NCBI GenBank assembly: GCA_016195325.1
Contig: JACPZX010000023.1
Coordinates: forward strand, 1-64,000
DNA length: 64,000 nt
Direction: 5' to 3'
From: Acidobacteriota bacterium
Lineage (GTDB): Bacteria; Acidobacteriota; Polarisedimenticolia; JACPZX01
In this document: positions 27,497-36,838 of the stretch, in pieces
Numbering within the stretch: position 1 is the first letter of the stretch
Layout: every line of letters begins with the position of its first letter
Notes under the pieces: generated by a model
What the model saw: the letters and a program-made list of their open reading frames with translations, nothing else
The model's database searches: none
What the model was told of the DNA's origin: nothing
Made by a program: the position numbers and the translations under genes

Positions 27497-29431
27497 TCAG
27501 GGTTTCAGGGCCTTCGTGCGAACCGCTTCTGAAAGGAGCGCGACGAAGTCGTCGAGCGGAGCGGCTCCGCGATCTCCCTCGCTGCGGCTCCTGACGGAGA
27601 CGGTCGCACCGGCCGCCTCCCGGTCGCCAAGGATGAGCATGAACGGGACCTTGTTCAACTGGGCCGTGCGGATCTTCGCGCCGATCTTCTCGTTCGTCCC
27701 GTCGATCTCGGCGCGAAACCCCTTCCCGCGGATCTTCGCGGCGATCTCGGCCGCGTACGCGTTGGCGCGCTCGGTCACGGGGAGGAGCGCCACCTGGACG
27801 GGGGCGAGCCACACCGGGAAGGCGCCGCCGAAGTGCTCGACGATGACGCCGATGAAGCGCTCGAGAGATCCGAAGACCGCCCGGTGGATCATCACCGGCC
27901 GCGCCTCGCTCCCGTCGGCCGCCGCGTACTTGAGATCGAACTTCTCGGGGAGCGTGAAGTCGAGCTGGATCGTGCCGAGCTGCCACCCTCGCCCGAGGGC
28001 GTCGGTGACCGAGAAGTCGATCTTCGGGCCGTAGAAGCTCCCGCCCCCCTCGTCGACCGTGTAGTCGAGCTTCTGATCGGCGAGGGCCTTCCGCAGCATC
28101 GCCTCGGCCCTCTCCCACACGTCCTCGGCCCCCTGGGCCTTCGCGGGCTTCGTCGAGAGGAAGATCCCCACCTTCTCGAAGCCGAAGGTGCGGTAGAGAT
28201 CGAGGATCATCTTCGTGACGGAGAAGACCTCCTGGTAGATCTGCTCCGGCGTGCAGAAGACGTGCGCGTCGTCCTGCGAGAAGGAGCGGACGCGGAAGAG
28301 CCCCGCCGTGACCCCCGACAGCTCGAAGCGGTGGAGGCGGCCGAAGTCGGCGAGGCGCAGGGGGAGATCCCGGTACGATCGTCTCTCGGTCCGGTACATC
28401 ACCGTGTGGCCGGGGCAGTTCATCGGCTTGATGGCGTACTGGTGCTCTCCCGCCTGGACCATGAACATGTTCTCGCGGTAGTTCGCGAGATGCCCCGAGC
28501 GCTCGAAGAGCGACAGCTCGAAGACCTGCGGGGTGATGACCTCCTGGTAGCCGTACTCCGCGTAAAGGCCGCGCACGTGATCGACGAGCGCGTTGTAGAC
28601 CATCGCCCCCTTCGGGTGGAAGAAGGGGCTCGCCGGCGCCTCGGGATGGAACGAGAACAGATCGAGCGAGCGGCCGAGCTTGCGGTGATCGCGCTTGTCG
28701 GCCTCCTCGCGCGTCTTCAGGTACGCGTCGAGGTCCTCCTGCTTGAAGAAGGAGATGCCGTAGATCCGCTGGAGCTGCGCGTTGCGCTGGTCCCCCTTCC
28801 AGTAGGCCCCCGCGACGGAGAGGAGCTTGAAGGCCTTGATCTTCCCCGTGCTCGGCACGTGCGGCCCGAGGCAGAAGTCGACGAACTCACCCTGGCGGTA
28901 GCACGAGACGACGTCGCCGCCCTTCTCCGTGACCAGCTCGACCTTGAGCGCGTCGTGCTGCCCCTCGAAGATCTTCAGCGCCTCGGACTTCGGCCCCTCG
29001 ATGCGCTCGATCGGAAGATCGGAGTCCACGATCTGGCGCATCCGGCTCTCGATCCTCTCGAGGTCCTCGGGGGTGAAGGGCTCGGGGCGGAGGAAGTCGT
29101 AGTAGTAGCCCCCCTCCGTGACGGGGCCGATGCCGATCTGCACCTCGGGGAAGAGGTCCTTGACGGCGTGCGCCGTCAGGTGGGCCGTCGAGTGCCTGAG
29201 CACGTCAAGCGCCTCGGGGTCCTTCGCGGTCAGCACCCGGAGCTTCGCGTCGTGATCGAGCTTGCGGCCGAGGTCGAGGATCTCGTCGTCGACGACGGCG
29301 GCGACGGCGTCGCGCGCCAGTCCGGGTCCGATCGATCGGACGACGTCGGTGAGGGGGACGCCGCGCGGATAGCTCCGCGCCTTCCCGTCAGGGAGCGTGA
29401 CCTGCACCTGTTCTCCGGCCATGACCGCCAT
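27497..29431 (-). CDS. thrS: threonyl-tRNA synthetase
   Basis: This 644-residue class II enzyme has a TGS domain (about 8-65), the editing domain with RHSTAHLTAHAV and the zinc-site Cys-containing loop SCYRQGEFVDFCLGPH, the catalytic core (SPFFHPKGA, MNCPGHTVMYR, RVRSFSQDDAHVFC, HRAVFGSLERFIG) and an anticodon-binding domain (APVQVALLPV). It is full length. An ATG three codons further in is an alternative start. It begins the thrS-infC-rpmI-rplT-pheST run. No T-box or other leader was found between it and the tRNA gene. Confidence 0.97.
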   Translation of the reverse strand: MAVMAGEQVQVTLPDGKARSYPRGVPLTDVVRSIGPGLARDAVAAVVDDEILDLGRKLDHDAKLRVLTAKDPEALDVLRHSTAHLTAHAVKDLFPEVQIGIGPVTEGGYYYDFLRPEPFTPEDLERIESRMRQIVDSDLPIERIEGPKSEALKIFEGQHDALKVELVTEKGGDVVSCYRQGEFVDFCLGPHVPSTGKIKAFKLLSVAGAYWKGDQRNAQLQRIYGISFFKQEDLDAYLKTREEADKRDHRKLGRSLDLFSFHPEAPASPFFHPKGAMVYNALVDHVRGLYAEYGYQEVITPQVFELSLFERSGHLANYRENMFMVQAGEHQYAIKPMNCPGHTVMYRTERRSYRDLPLRLADFGRLHRFELSGVTAGLFRVRSFSQDDAHVFCTPEQIYQEVFSVTKMILDLYRTFGFEKVGIFLSTKPAKAQGAEDVWERAEAMLRKALADQKLDYTVDEGGGSFYGPKIDFSVTDALGRGWQLGTIQLDFTLPEKFDLKYAAADGSEARPVMIHRAVFGSLERFIGVIVEHFGGAFPVWLAPVQVALLPVTERANAYAAEIAAKIRGKGFRAEIDGTNEKIGAKIRTAQLNKVPFMLILGDREAAGATVSVRSRSEGDRGAAPLDDFVALLSEAVRTKALKP

Positions 29432-29573
29432 GTCCCGCCGCCCGGCCCCGAGGGCCGGTCCGATTCACTCTACGACTGCCGGAACGCACGGACGCGGAGG
29501 CGCCGACACGACTCCCTCCCCCGCTGACTTCCCCCTTGCCGGCAACTCGACTCGCGGCCGATTCGGTTGGAAG

Positions 29574-29648
29574 TGGTAGGCGCGAGCGGATTTGAACCGC
29601 TGGCCTCTTCCGTGTCAGGGAAGCGCTCTCCCCCTGAGCTACGCGCCT
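29574..29648 (-). tRNA. tRNA-Val (anticodon GAC), CCA encoded
   Basis: The minus strand folds into a 75-nt cloverleaf. The acceptor arms AGGCGCG and CGCGCCU are fully paired; the D-arm is GCUC/GAGC; the anticodon arm CUUCC/GGAAG encloses CUGACAC, giving anticodon GAC; the T-arm AGCGG/CCGCU encloses UUCAAAU. The discriminator is A and the CCA end is encoded. A sigma70-like promoter lies upstream at 29703-29731. Confidence 0.96.
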
Positions 29649-29702
29649 GTAACGGGCTTCGGATCGTGGGCGAGCCCCGCTCGACGTTCCAGAAAGGGGG
29701 CA

Positions 29703-29731
29703 AGCCTAGCAGAGGGGGTGGGGGGAGTCAA
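29703..29731 (-). promoter_or_regulatory. promoter of tRNA-Val
   Basis: TTGACT (29726-29731) and TAGGCT (29703-29708) are separated by exactly 17 bp on the minus strand. Transcription would start about 48 nt before the tRNA 5' end. The -10 overlaps the end of the frameshifted methyltransferase frame. Confidence 0.65.
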
Positions 29732-30343
29732 CGAGAGGAGAACGGGGGATCGACCCCGGCCGCCGGCGCCATCGGGGCCTCCGGAACCTGAACTCGAACT
29801 CCTCGAAGCCGCCGACGAGGAAGCACCAGCCGCGCGAGCAGACGTAGGGGGCCGCGTTGGCCGCCGCGTCGAACACGAAGCCGGCTGCGCGGCCCAGCGC
29901 ATAGGACGGCGCCCCCAGCACCTGGCGCTTGAGCTCCGGCTGCGCGAACCAGCGAAAGCGCATGCGCTCCAGCTCGAACGCAGTCCCCGTGAAGAAGGGC
30001 CGGTGGCGGGGATCGAAGTAGAGCGGGAAGCTGACGTCGAAGCCGCGCTTGTGATCCGGGTGCGTGATGCCGCGGCTGAAATGCGGGACATGGACGCGGA
30101 GCGCCCCCCCGGCCGCAGAACGCGGTTGAGCTCGGCCATCGTCGCGAACGGATCGCGGAGGTGTTCGAGGACGTGGCTCATCTCGATTTCGCTGAATCGC
30201 CCGTCCTCCCACGGCCACGGTCGGGCGTCCAGATCGACGACAAGATCGGGCAGGACGAGGGCGCCGGCGTCGACGTTGAGCCAGCCGTCGCGCTTGAAGG
30301 TGCCGCACCCCAGGTTGAGCTTCTCGGGTTCCACTCGAGTCAT
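29706..30343 (-). pseudogene. class I SAM-dependent methyltransferase, frameshifted at a G7 run
   Basis: The gene starts at the ATG 30343. The first 80 or so residues contain LNLGCGTFKRDGWLNVD (SAM loop), the acidic DLDARPWPW and SHVLEHLRDP, and then VLRPGG. At that point the frame must shift by one base to continue with LRVHVPHFSRGITHPDH and on to the stop at 29706. The break coincides with a run of seven G (minus strand, about 30104-30110); eight G would restore a protein of about 212 residues. It may be a sequencing error, a phase-variable tract or a real mutation. The intact protein would resemble small-molecule or glycan methyltransferases. Confidence 0.75.
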
Positions 30344-30399
30344 CCGTCAGGCCTCGCGGGAGAGAAAGAGCGCGCATTATAGGACGGCCGCGGCCGGGC

Positions 30400-32121
30400 T
30401 CACTCCGCGTACCGGAGATACGGGAACTCGAACTCGAAGGCGAGGTCGAGCCCCCGCGCGTACCTCAGGATCGGCTGATCGAGGATCAGCGTGTCGGGGC
30501 TGGCGCGATTCGGGACCAGCGTGACCTGACACGACGTCGCCGCCGGAGGGATGGGCGCCTTGAAGGCGATGTAGACCCACCGATCGGCGGGAAGGGCCTC
30601 GAGGTAGTACTTCGGGTTGTCGAGCCACCCGAGGGCGTTCCCGTCCGCGTCATAGAACGTGATCTTCACGAAGCCGTTGTCGGGGACGTCGCGCGGCGGC
30701 CCCTGCCGGTAGGCGGTGAACCCCATCCGCACGTAGCGCCCGCGCGATCGATCGACCGGAAGGCGCGCCGCGAAGATCGGGACGGGCGGTCCCTTCGCCA
30801 CGACCGCCATCTGGTCTCCCGCCGCGAGCCGCGACGCGGGAGCCAGGAGGAACGCGCGCGCGGATGCGGCGTGCACGGCGCTCGAGCCGAGGGCGACGAC
30901 CAGGCCGAGGGATATCGCGAGGGCGAACTGCGGGGCCGTGGCGCGGCGCAGGCGCGGCACCGTCGCGACGAGCGCCGCGGCGCCGCATCCCGCCCAGGCG
31001 AGGAAGAGGGTCTCGGCGGGAAGGCGGAACCTCGATCCTCCGAAGAAGAGCATGTAGAAGGCCGTGTAGGCCGCCAACGCGAGAGGCGTCAGCCACCAGT
31101 CGGCGCGCCGTCGAAGGGCGAGGGCTCCGACTCCCACGAGCCCGAGCGCGAAGGCGAGCTGCCACGTCGCGAACGGAAAGAAGTTCTCTCCGGCGAAGAG
31201 CTGCGGATCGCTCGAGTAGAGGGGCCACGGCGGAATCGCCTCCCAGAAGGCCTCCCACTTCAGCTTCATCGCGACGTAGAGCGCTCCCCACGGATCGTTC
31301 GTCACGAACGCCGTCGCCGACTGCCGGAAGTAGTCCATCCGGCTCCAGATGTCGCCTGCGATCGACGGCGGGTCCATGGAGTGTCCCGTGGCGTCCGCCT
31401 GGTTCCCGATCGCGAGGTTGAAGGCCCCGTTCGGCGCGATGGCGACGAAGTGCCCGTAGGCGATCCGGTTCCGGAGCGCGAGCGGCCCGACGATCGTGAG
31501 CCCCCCGAGGAGGAAAGGGAGCAGGGCCCGGAGAGATCTTCCGCGCCGCCGGGCGACGACGATCGCCAGCAGTCCGACGGAGGCCGCCACGGGGCGGACG
31601 ATGGCGGCGGCGCCGGTCACGAGCCCCGCGCGGTACAGCCCGCCCCCGGCGTCACGCCGCGCGGCGCGGAAGACGAGCAGGATCGAGACGAGGTAGAGCG
31701 GCGTGAAGAGGTTCTCGCTCATCCACGCGCTGGAGTAGAAGAGGAGATGAGGGTAGAAGCAGGTGAGGAGCGCGGCGACGAGCCCCGCGCGCCGCGAGTG
31801 GAGGCGCGTCGCGAGGCGCCCGACGAGAAGGCAGGTCCACGCCCCGAGGGCGCACTGCGCGATCTGGATCGCGCGCAGCGCCGCGTCGCGCTCGAAGAGG
31901 AGGAAGAAGGGCTTCATGAAGAGGGAGTACCCCGGAGGGAACCAGCAGATCCCTTCCGGGGAGAAGAGGTTGGCGAGGGCGAGCCGCCTCACCGCCATGT
32001 CCACGTACACGGCCATGTCGTTCGTCGGCGCGGGGTCGTACGAGAGGACGTGCAGCACCCGGACGGTGAACGCGACGAGGCCGATGAGCGCGCACGTGAT
32101 CTTCGGCCGGACTCCCGTCAC
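30400..32121 (-). CDS. GT-C family glycosyltransferase (GT39/ArnT/PMT_2-like)
   Basis: This 573-residue integral membrane protein has about 11 helices and a C-terminal extracytoplasmic beta-rich domain (about 420-573). The first loop has PTNDMAVYVDMAVRRL, matching the acidic catalytic loop of polyprenol-phosphate-sugar transferases, and WFPPGYSLFMKPFF fits the second conserved region of PMT_2 enzymes. It would transfer a sugar from a lipid-linked donor to a lipid, protein or polysaccharide on the outer face. The start is GTG at 32121, overlapping the stop of the PHP-protein gene (GTGA). The frame is open far upstream but that stretch is a shadow. Confidence 0.8.
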   Translation of the reverse strand: MTGVRPKITCALIGLVAFTVRVLHVLSYDPAPTNDMAVYVDMAVRRLALANLFSPEGICWFPPGYSLFMKPFFLLFERDAALRAIQIAQCALGAWTCLLVGRLATRLHSRRAGLVAALLTCFYPHLLFYSSAWMSENLFTPLYLVSILLVFRAARRDAGGGLYRAGLVTGAAAIVRPVAASVGLLAIVVARRRGRSLRALLPFLLGGLTIVGPLALRNRIAYGHFVAIAPNGAFNLAIGNQADATGHSMDPPSIAGDIWSRMDYFRQSATAFVTNDPWGALYVAMKLKWEAFWEAIPPWPLYSSDPQLFAGENFFPFATWQLAFALGLVGVGALALRRRADWWLTPLALAAYTAFYMLFFGGSRFRLPAETLFLAWAGCGAAALVATVPRLRRATAPQFALAISLGLVVALGSSAVHAASARAFLLAPASRLAAGDQMAVVAKGPPVPIFAARLPVDRSRGRYVRMGFTAYRQGPPRDVPDNGFVKITFYDADGNALGWLDNPKYYLEALPADRWVYIAFKAPIPPAATSCQVTLVPNRASPDTLILDQPILRYARGLDLAFEFEFPYLRYAE

Positions 32122-33323
32122 GGCGCGGCGGTCACCCAGATCGGGGACGAGATCGCGATGCGGCGGTTCGTCTGGCTCGCGACCGCCACGTAGTAGACCC
32201 CCGCGGTGTCCGACGGGAGAAAGGTCGACAGGGCGCAGTGAGCGTACGCCTCGTCCTGGCAGTCGGCCCGGGCGGCGACCTTTCCGTCGTGGATCAGCTC
32301 CATGTGATCGAAATCGGTGTCCCACTCGGTTTCGGCGGTGGCCCGGACCGCGATCCCGGATCCGTCGTCCCGGATCTCCGCTCCCATCGGCGCGCCGTTG
32401 ATGCTGAACTTCAGCGTGACCGGAAAGCGATCGGTGAAGTAACAGAGGTTGGCCTTCATCGCGCCGAGGATCGCGCCCTTCGTCAGCTCGCGGGCAAAGC
32501 ACATCGTCCTGTCGTTTCCGCCGACCTCGAAGTGGTGCGAGTCGCTGCTCCCGCGCGCCCCGATCTTCAGCTTCCTCATGGTGAGGACGTCGTTGTAGCC
32601 GTTCTCGCCGAACTCGCACTTCCCCGACATCATCTCCATCGCGTTCATCACAGGATCGAGCTCGGACCAGTCGCTCGGCCCCCACGTCACGAGGGAGCAC
32701 GGGTGCGCGGCGACGGCCGTGCCGCCGTTCTCCTTCACGAACCTGAAGAAGTCGGCGCCGGTGAGGCAGTCCCCCGCGTTGTGGGGGAAGTTCGAGCAGT
32801 ATCCCGGGAGATGGTCCCCCGGGAAGATCCCGAGCTTGTGGCCGGGGGTCCCCGTCTCGGTGGTCCCGCGCGTGTACTCGAGCCCGAGGAAGGCGAGGAA
32901 TCGCCCGGGCCGGTTGTGGCGCGCAATCGCCGACTGGAGGTAGATCCACTCGCTCGGCGTTCGCGTGCCGTCGGGAAGGGTGAAGACCTCGCCGGTCTTC
33001 TCCCGCCAGGCGATGCCGCGGGGGTCGTTCACGTTGTTGCTGTGCTCGGTGATGACGACGAAGTCGAGGCCGCGGCTCTCGGCGGCGTCGAGGATTTCGT
33101 CGGGGGTTCCAATCGAATGCGGGTTGTTCGGATCGAGGACGCGGTAGAGGGCGAGCCCCGAGTGGACGTGGATGTCCCCGGAGAACGCCTTGAGCCCCGC
33201 GTAGGGATCGCCCTTCCCGGCCGCGGCCGAACACAGCCCCGACGTCGCCGAAAGGAACGCTGCCGCGAGGGCCGCCGCGCCGAGCCGGCGCACCCTCTCT
33301 GGCCAACGTTCGCTGAGGCTCAT
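32118..33323 (-). CDS. secreted PHP-domain protein (DUF3604-like phosphoesterase/amidohydrolase)
   Basis: This 401-residue protein has an N-terminal hydrophobic signal (about 14-35) and a PHP-type metal-binding domain. Ligand motifs are intact: DIHVHS at 50-55, ITEHSNN with E93-H94, AAHPCS and RGSSDSHHF. A C-terminal beta domain (about 300-401) follows. PHP enzymes hydrolyse phosphoesters or amides with a trinuclear metal centre. Secretion and the operon with a GT39 transferase suggest it acts on an envelope glycan or lipid. The closest relative in the window is the C-terminal part of the 40606-43344 protein. The start at 33323 has no strong Shine-Dalgarno. Confidence 0.78.
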   Translation of the reverse strand: MSLSERWPERVRRLGAAALAAAFLSATSGLCSAAAGKGDPYAGLKAFSGDIHVHSGLALYRVLDPNNPHSIGTPDEILDAAESRGLDFVVITEHSNNVNDPRGIAWREKTGEVFTLPDGTRTPSEWIYLQSAIARHNRPGRFLAFLGLEYTRGTTETGTPGHKLGIFPGDHLPGYCSNFPHNAGDCLTGADFFRFVKENGGTAVAAHPCSLVTWGPSDWSELDPVMNAMEMMSGKCEFGENGYNDVLTMRKLKIGARGSSDSHHFEVGGNDRTMCFARELTKGAILGAMKANLCYFTDRFPVTLKFSINGAPMGAEIRDDGSGIAVRATAETEWDTDFDHMELIHDGKVAARADCQDEAYAHCALSTFLPSDTAGVYYVAVASQTNRRIAISSPIWVTAAP

Positions 33324-33408
33324 AGACTGGCGCGTCGCGCTCCGGCTCCTCATTCCGTGGCGGAGCGTAAGGGCGGGGCGCGACAGGGTCAAGTGAGGGG
33401 GATCGCCG

Positions 33409-35541
33409 ATGCGAGCGCGAAGTTGGATCCCGATCGCCTTCGCCGCCCTCTCGCTCGGCGCGGCCCCCGCGCGCGTCGCGATCGATTTCGACGCGGCGCG
33501 CGAGGTCACCCTGGAGACCGGGTGCGCGGGCGGCCCGACGGACTGGGAGATCGTGCGTTCGATGGCCGATCCCCGCGACGGGCAACTCCGATCGCTCGAC
33601 GCGACGGCCGATCGCTGCCTCCTCGCCCCCGGGGCCCCTTTCGCCGACGGCGCGATCTCCGCGCGAATCGCGCCGCACGTCGGCCTCGCCGGGTTCGCGC
33701 TCCGCTACAGGGATCCCGCGCACTACATCGATGTCTCGGTTCACCTTCTCCACGGCGGCGCGCTCGTCCGCGAGCACCGGGGGGCCGAGCTGGTCACCCT
33801 CGGGGCGTCGATCTTCAAGCCGCAGGCCGCGGGGTGGCACGAGGTGGCCGCCGCCGCCGTGGGAAAGCACCTGAGCGTCTTCGTCGACGGTGAGCGCGTC
33901 CTCGATCTCGCGAAGGCGACGCCGGGTGAGGGGCGCGCCGGCCCCCTGACGGGATCGGGCGCCCGCGCCGATTTCGACGACGTCGTCGTGGACCCCTGGC
34001 CGGCGGGCGACGACTCCCTGGTCGTCAGCCCGGCGGTGCTTCCGGCAGCCGCCGTCGGCGTCCGCTACGAGTCCAGGCTCTCGTGTCGCCGCGTGGCCCC
34101 CGACGACCCCAACGATCCCCGCGAGAGGGAGTGCGAGTGCTCGATCGCCTCGGGATCTCTCCCCCCCGGGCTCACTGTCGGCCCGGGGTGCCGTCTCTCG
34201 GGCGTCCCGCGACGGTCGGGGACGTCGGGGTTCGAGCTGCTCGCGCGCCTCGGCGGCTCGACCTCCGTCATCGTCCCCGAGCGCGTGATCGTCTCGGGGA
34301 CCGAGTGGCCGAGGTTCCCGCGCGCCGGGCCGGGGGCGACGCCCGCGGATCTCGCGATCGTCTACCTGACCGACGACATCGGGCCCGACCTCACCTCCCT
34401 CGACCGGCTGGGATACCCGGATCGCAGCCTCTTCCGCCTGCACCGCGATCACCCTTCCCTCCGCGCCGCGCTGATGTCGTGCCCGGATCATCGACGCAAG
34501 GAAGGCGGACCCGGCCTCGCCGGCTCGCCCGAGGCCGCGGCGATCTGGCGGCGGCTCGCCACAGCTCCCGAGTTCGCCTGGCTCGAGCTCGGCGGCCACG
34601 GCGACACGCACGCGCCCGACGGCGACGAGAATTTCGACCACCACGAGTTCTCGACGACCGAGACCGGGTGCAACATCGATCACGCGCTGACCGGGCGCCG
34701 GGACTACGCGGAGCGCCACCTGCGCGCCGCGCGCGAGGCGTACAGAGGCCTTGGGCTCCAGGACGATCTCGTGACGGTGATGCGCTTCCCCGGCGTCGCC
34801 GACAACCCGGAGGCTCTCCGCGCGGCGGCGAGGGCGGGCTTCTCGATGATCGTCGGCTCGCGCCATCTCGACGAGCCCGGCCGCGAGTGGTGGGTCGCGT
34901 ACCCCGGGGGAGGGGAGATCCTCGAGATCGAGGGGGCGAGCCTCCAGCGCAGGTTCTACCCGCCGGCCGATCTCGAGCGCCGGGTCGCCGCGGGTGGAAT
35001 GGATGCGGGCGCGATCCGCACCGACCCGTCGTTCCAGGCCTCGGTCGCCGGGGCGCTCGCCTTCGTGGACGGCGTCCGCGAGGGAGGCGGGATCCTCGGC
35101 CTCTCGGATCACTTCTGGGAGACCTTTCAGGAGTCGGGCGGAGTGCCGGTTCGCTATCTCGTCGTGGACGAGGCGCTGCGGCGGCTCGAGACGGAGCGGG
35201 CCGGCGCGATCTGGTACCCGTCCGCGCACGACCTCGCGCTGTGGCTCGACGCGCGCCGCAACGCAGGGCTGACGTGGCGGCAGGAGAGCGACGGCGTGCA
35301 CGTGGCGATCACCGCGCCGCCGTCGTGGAAGGAGCGGGGGTCTCGCGGGATCGCCGCCGCGTCGCTTCTCGTCCGCCTGCCTCCGGGTTACGAGCGCCTC
35401 GCCGGCGTGACGCTTCGCGAGGAGGGGGCGCCGGCTCGCGCGCTCGCCGCGACGTCGTACGCCCGCGAGGCCGGCGGCGTCGTGGTCACCTTTCCACTCG
35501 CCTCGAGCGTCGAGCTTGTCATCCGTCCGGCGAGGCCGTAA
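33409..35541 (+). CDS. secreted polysaccharide-deacetylase-like protein with LamG-like and He_PIG domains
   Basis: This 710-residue protein has a signal peptide (1-19), a DUF1080/LamG-like beta sandwich (about 25-205), a He_PIG Ig-like domain (about 210-305, with SGSLPPGLTVGPGCRLSGVP) and a NodB-like domain. In the last, D322-D323 (YLTDDIG) corresponds to the TFDDG motif and H397-GDT-H401 is the HxxxH metal motif. It is expected to remove acetyl groups from a polysaccharide outside the cytoplasm. GAGGGGG lies about 7 nt upstream of the ATG. It heads a three-gene plus-strand operon with the PIG-L deacetylase and the multispan protein, divergent from the PHP gene. Confidence 0.75.
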   Translation: MRARSWIPIAFAALSLGAAPARVAIDFDAAREVTLETGCAGGPTDWEIVRSMADPRDGQLRSLDATADRCLLAPGAPFADGAISARIAPHVGLAGFALRYRDPAHYIDVSVHLLHGGALVREHRGAELVTLGASIFKPQAAGWHEVAAAAVGKHLSVFVDGERVLDLAKATPGEGRAGPLTGSGARADFDDVVVDPWPAGDDSLVVSPAVLPAAAVGVRYESRLSCRRVAPDDPNDPRERECECSIASGSLPPGLTVGPGCRLSGVPRRSGTSGFELLARLGGSTSVIVPERVIVSGTEWPRFPRAGPGATPADLAIVYLTDDIGPDLTSLDRLGYPDRSLFRLHRDHPSLRAALMSCPDHRRKEGGPGLAGSPEAAAIWRRLATAPEFAWLELGGHGDTHAPDGDENFDHHEFSTTETGCNIDHALTGRRDYAERHLRAAREAYRGLGLQDDLVTVMRFPGVADNPEALRAAARAGFSMIVGSRHLDEPGREWWVAYPGGGEILEIEGASLQRRFYPPADLERRVAAGGMDAGAIRTDPSFQASVAGALAFVDGVREGGGILGLSDHFWETFQESGGVPVRYLVVDEALRRLETERAGAIWYPSAHDLALWLDARRNAGLTWRQESDGVHVAITAPPSWKERGSRGIAAASLLVRLPPGYERLAGVTLREEGAPARALAATSYAREAGGVVVTFPLASSVELVIRPARP

Positions 35542-35542
35542 C

Positions 35543-36838
35543 GTGCGCGGCATGTCGATCCCCGCGGCGCGCGCCCTGCTCATCGCCGCCGCGATTCTCG
35601 GAGCCGCTTCCCCGATCCGAGCGGAAGATCGTCCTGCGGCGCCGCTTCTCGTTCCCGATCGCGTCAAGTCCGACACCGTCGTCGTCCTCGCGCACCCGGA
35701 CGACGAAGGAGTCGTCGCCCCGCTCCTCGCGCGCGAGGCGCTGGCCGGGAAGCGGCGCGTCGTCGCCATCTATCTCACGGCCGGGGAGGCGGGGGTCGAC
35801 CGCGTCTCGGCGATTCGCGGCCCGGCCTTCGGCACGATGCGCCTCACCGAGCTGCACTGGACGCTCGATCGGCTCGGGGTCGCGATGTTCCACGTTCTTT
35901 TTCGCGCCGACCTCCCTCCCGCGGCGGATCCGGCCGCGGTCGTGACGGCGTGGGATAGGGATCGAACCGTTCGCGAGCTGACGCGCCATCTGAGGCTTCT
36001 CCGCCCCGATCGCCTCCTGACGTGGCTGCCGGGGCCGGCGTCGGCGCACGGGGCCCACATCGCCACGGGCGCGCTCGCGCTCCTCGCGGTGCGGGCGGCG
36101 GCCTCCTCCGTGGAGTACCCGGAGCAGCTCGCGAACGAAGGGCTTCGCGTGTGGCGCGTCCCGGAGACGGCGGTCTTCTTCCAGGCCGACAAGGTCTCGT
36201 ACCCGGCGTATCCGATCGACGACGGGGGGCTCGAGGCCTCCGGCGTGCGCGTCGAGATCGAGCGCGTCGATGCGTACGATGCCGGGCTCGGCCGCCGCTA
36301 CGCCGACGTCGCGCGTGAGGCGATGAGAGAGCAGCGGTCGGTCGCCGCGGCGGCCGGGCTCGACAGGGGAGGGAGCTTCGATGCGCCGCTGAAGCTCGTC
36401 CATCTGTTCGAGGAGAGGCCGGCACCCGGCACGGAGCCTTTGGCCGCCATCGGGATCTCGTTTGCGGTCTCGACCGGCCAGCGGTTCTTCGAGGCGACGA
36501 CGAGTGAGATTGGCGCGCCGGGCCTCCTCCGCGCCTTCGATCCCGAAGTCGCCATCGATGCGGCCGGCGGGACGATGACCGTCACCTGCGCCGCCGCCGA
36601 CGCGTTGCGAGTGGATGGAACCGTCTCGCTCTCCGTCCCCGAAGGGTGGAGCGCGGCCCCGGCGTCCCGACTGCTCGCTCTCGACCCCCACGCATCAACG
36701 GAGCTCTTGTTTGAAGTGAAGCCCTCCCCCTCGGGGACCTACGGGCGGGTGGAGATCCGCGTGATGAGCCGGGGGCGGGCCTCGAAGCTCCTGGCGAGCG
36801 CGGCGGCGGTCCTCAAGGTGACCGGGCCTTCACGATGA
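35543..36838 (+). CDS. secreted PIG-L (LmbE) family deacetylase
   Basis: This 431-residue protein has a signal peptide and an LmbE-like zinc-dependent N-deacetylase domain: AHPDDEG supplies His, Asp and Asp ligands, LTAGEAGVDR and SAHGAHIATG are further family motifs. A C-terminal beta-sandwich domain of about 140 residues follows. Family members remove acetyl groups from GlcNAc-containing lipids or mycothiol and bacillithiol precursors; a secreted version is more likely to act on surface glycans. The start is GTG at 35543 with GAGG 7 nt upstream; an ATG at 35552 is the alternative. The gene is one base from the upstream stop and overlaps the next gene (ATGA). Confidence 0.82.
   Translation: MRGMSIPAARALLIAAAILGAASPIRAEDRPAAPLLVPDRVKSDTVVVLAHPDDEGVVAPLLAREALAGKRRVVAIYLTAGEAGVDRVSAIRGPAFGTMRLTELHWTLDRLGVAMFHVLFRADLPPAADPAAVVTAWDRDRTVRELTRHLRLLRPDRLLTWLPGPASAHGAHIATGALALLAVRAAASSVEYPEQLANEGLRVWRVPETAVFFQADKVSYPAYPIDDGGLEASGVRVEIERVDAYDAGLGRRYADVAREAMREQRSVAAAAGLDRGGSFDAPLKLVHLFEERPAPGTEPLAAIGISFAVSTGQRFFEATTSEIGAPGLLRAFDPEVAIDAAGGTMTVTCAAADALRVDGTVSLSVPEGWSAAPASRLLALDPHASTELLFEVKPSPSGTYGRVEIRVMSRGRASKLLASAAAVLKVTGPSR

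Noticed and set aside
29432-29573. T-box or other leader in front of thrS
   Set aside because: No specifier hairpin or T-box consensus was seen. The region simply separates the tRNA-Val gene from thrS.
30100-30115. Programmed ribosomal frameshift in the methyltransferase
   Set aside because: There is no stimulatory structure or Shine-Dalgarno of the usual type, and a homopolymer count error or mutation explains the break more simply.
30400-35769. A 1789-codon open frame on the minus strand that could be read as one giant protein
   Set aside because: Only the part downstream of the GTG at 32121 has family matches and natural composition. The rest is antisense to the PHP, deacetylase and PIG-L genes in GC-rich DNA, where open shadow frames are common.
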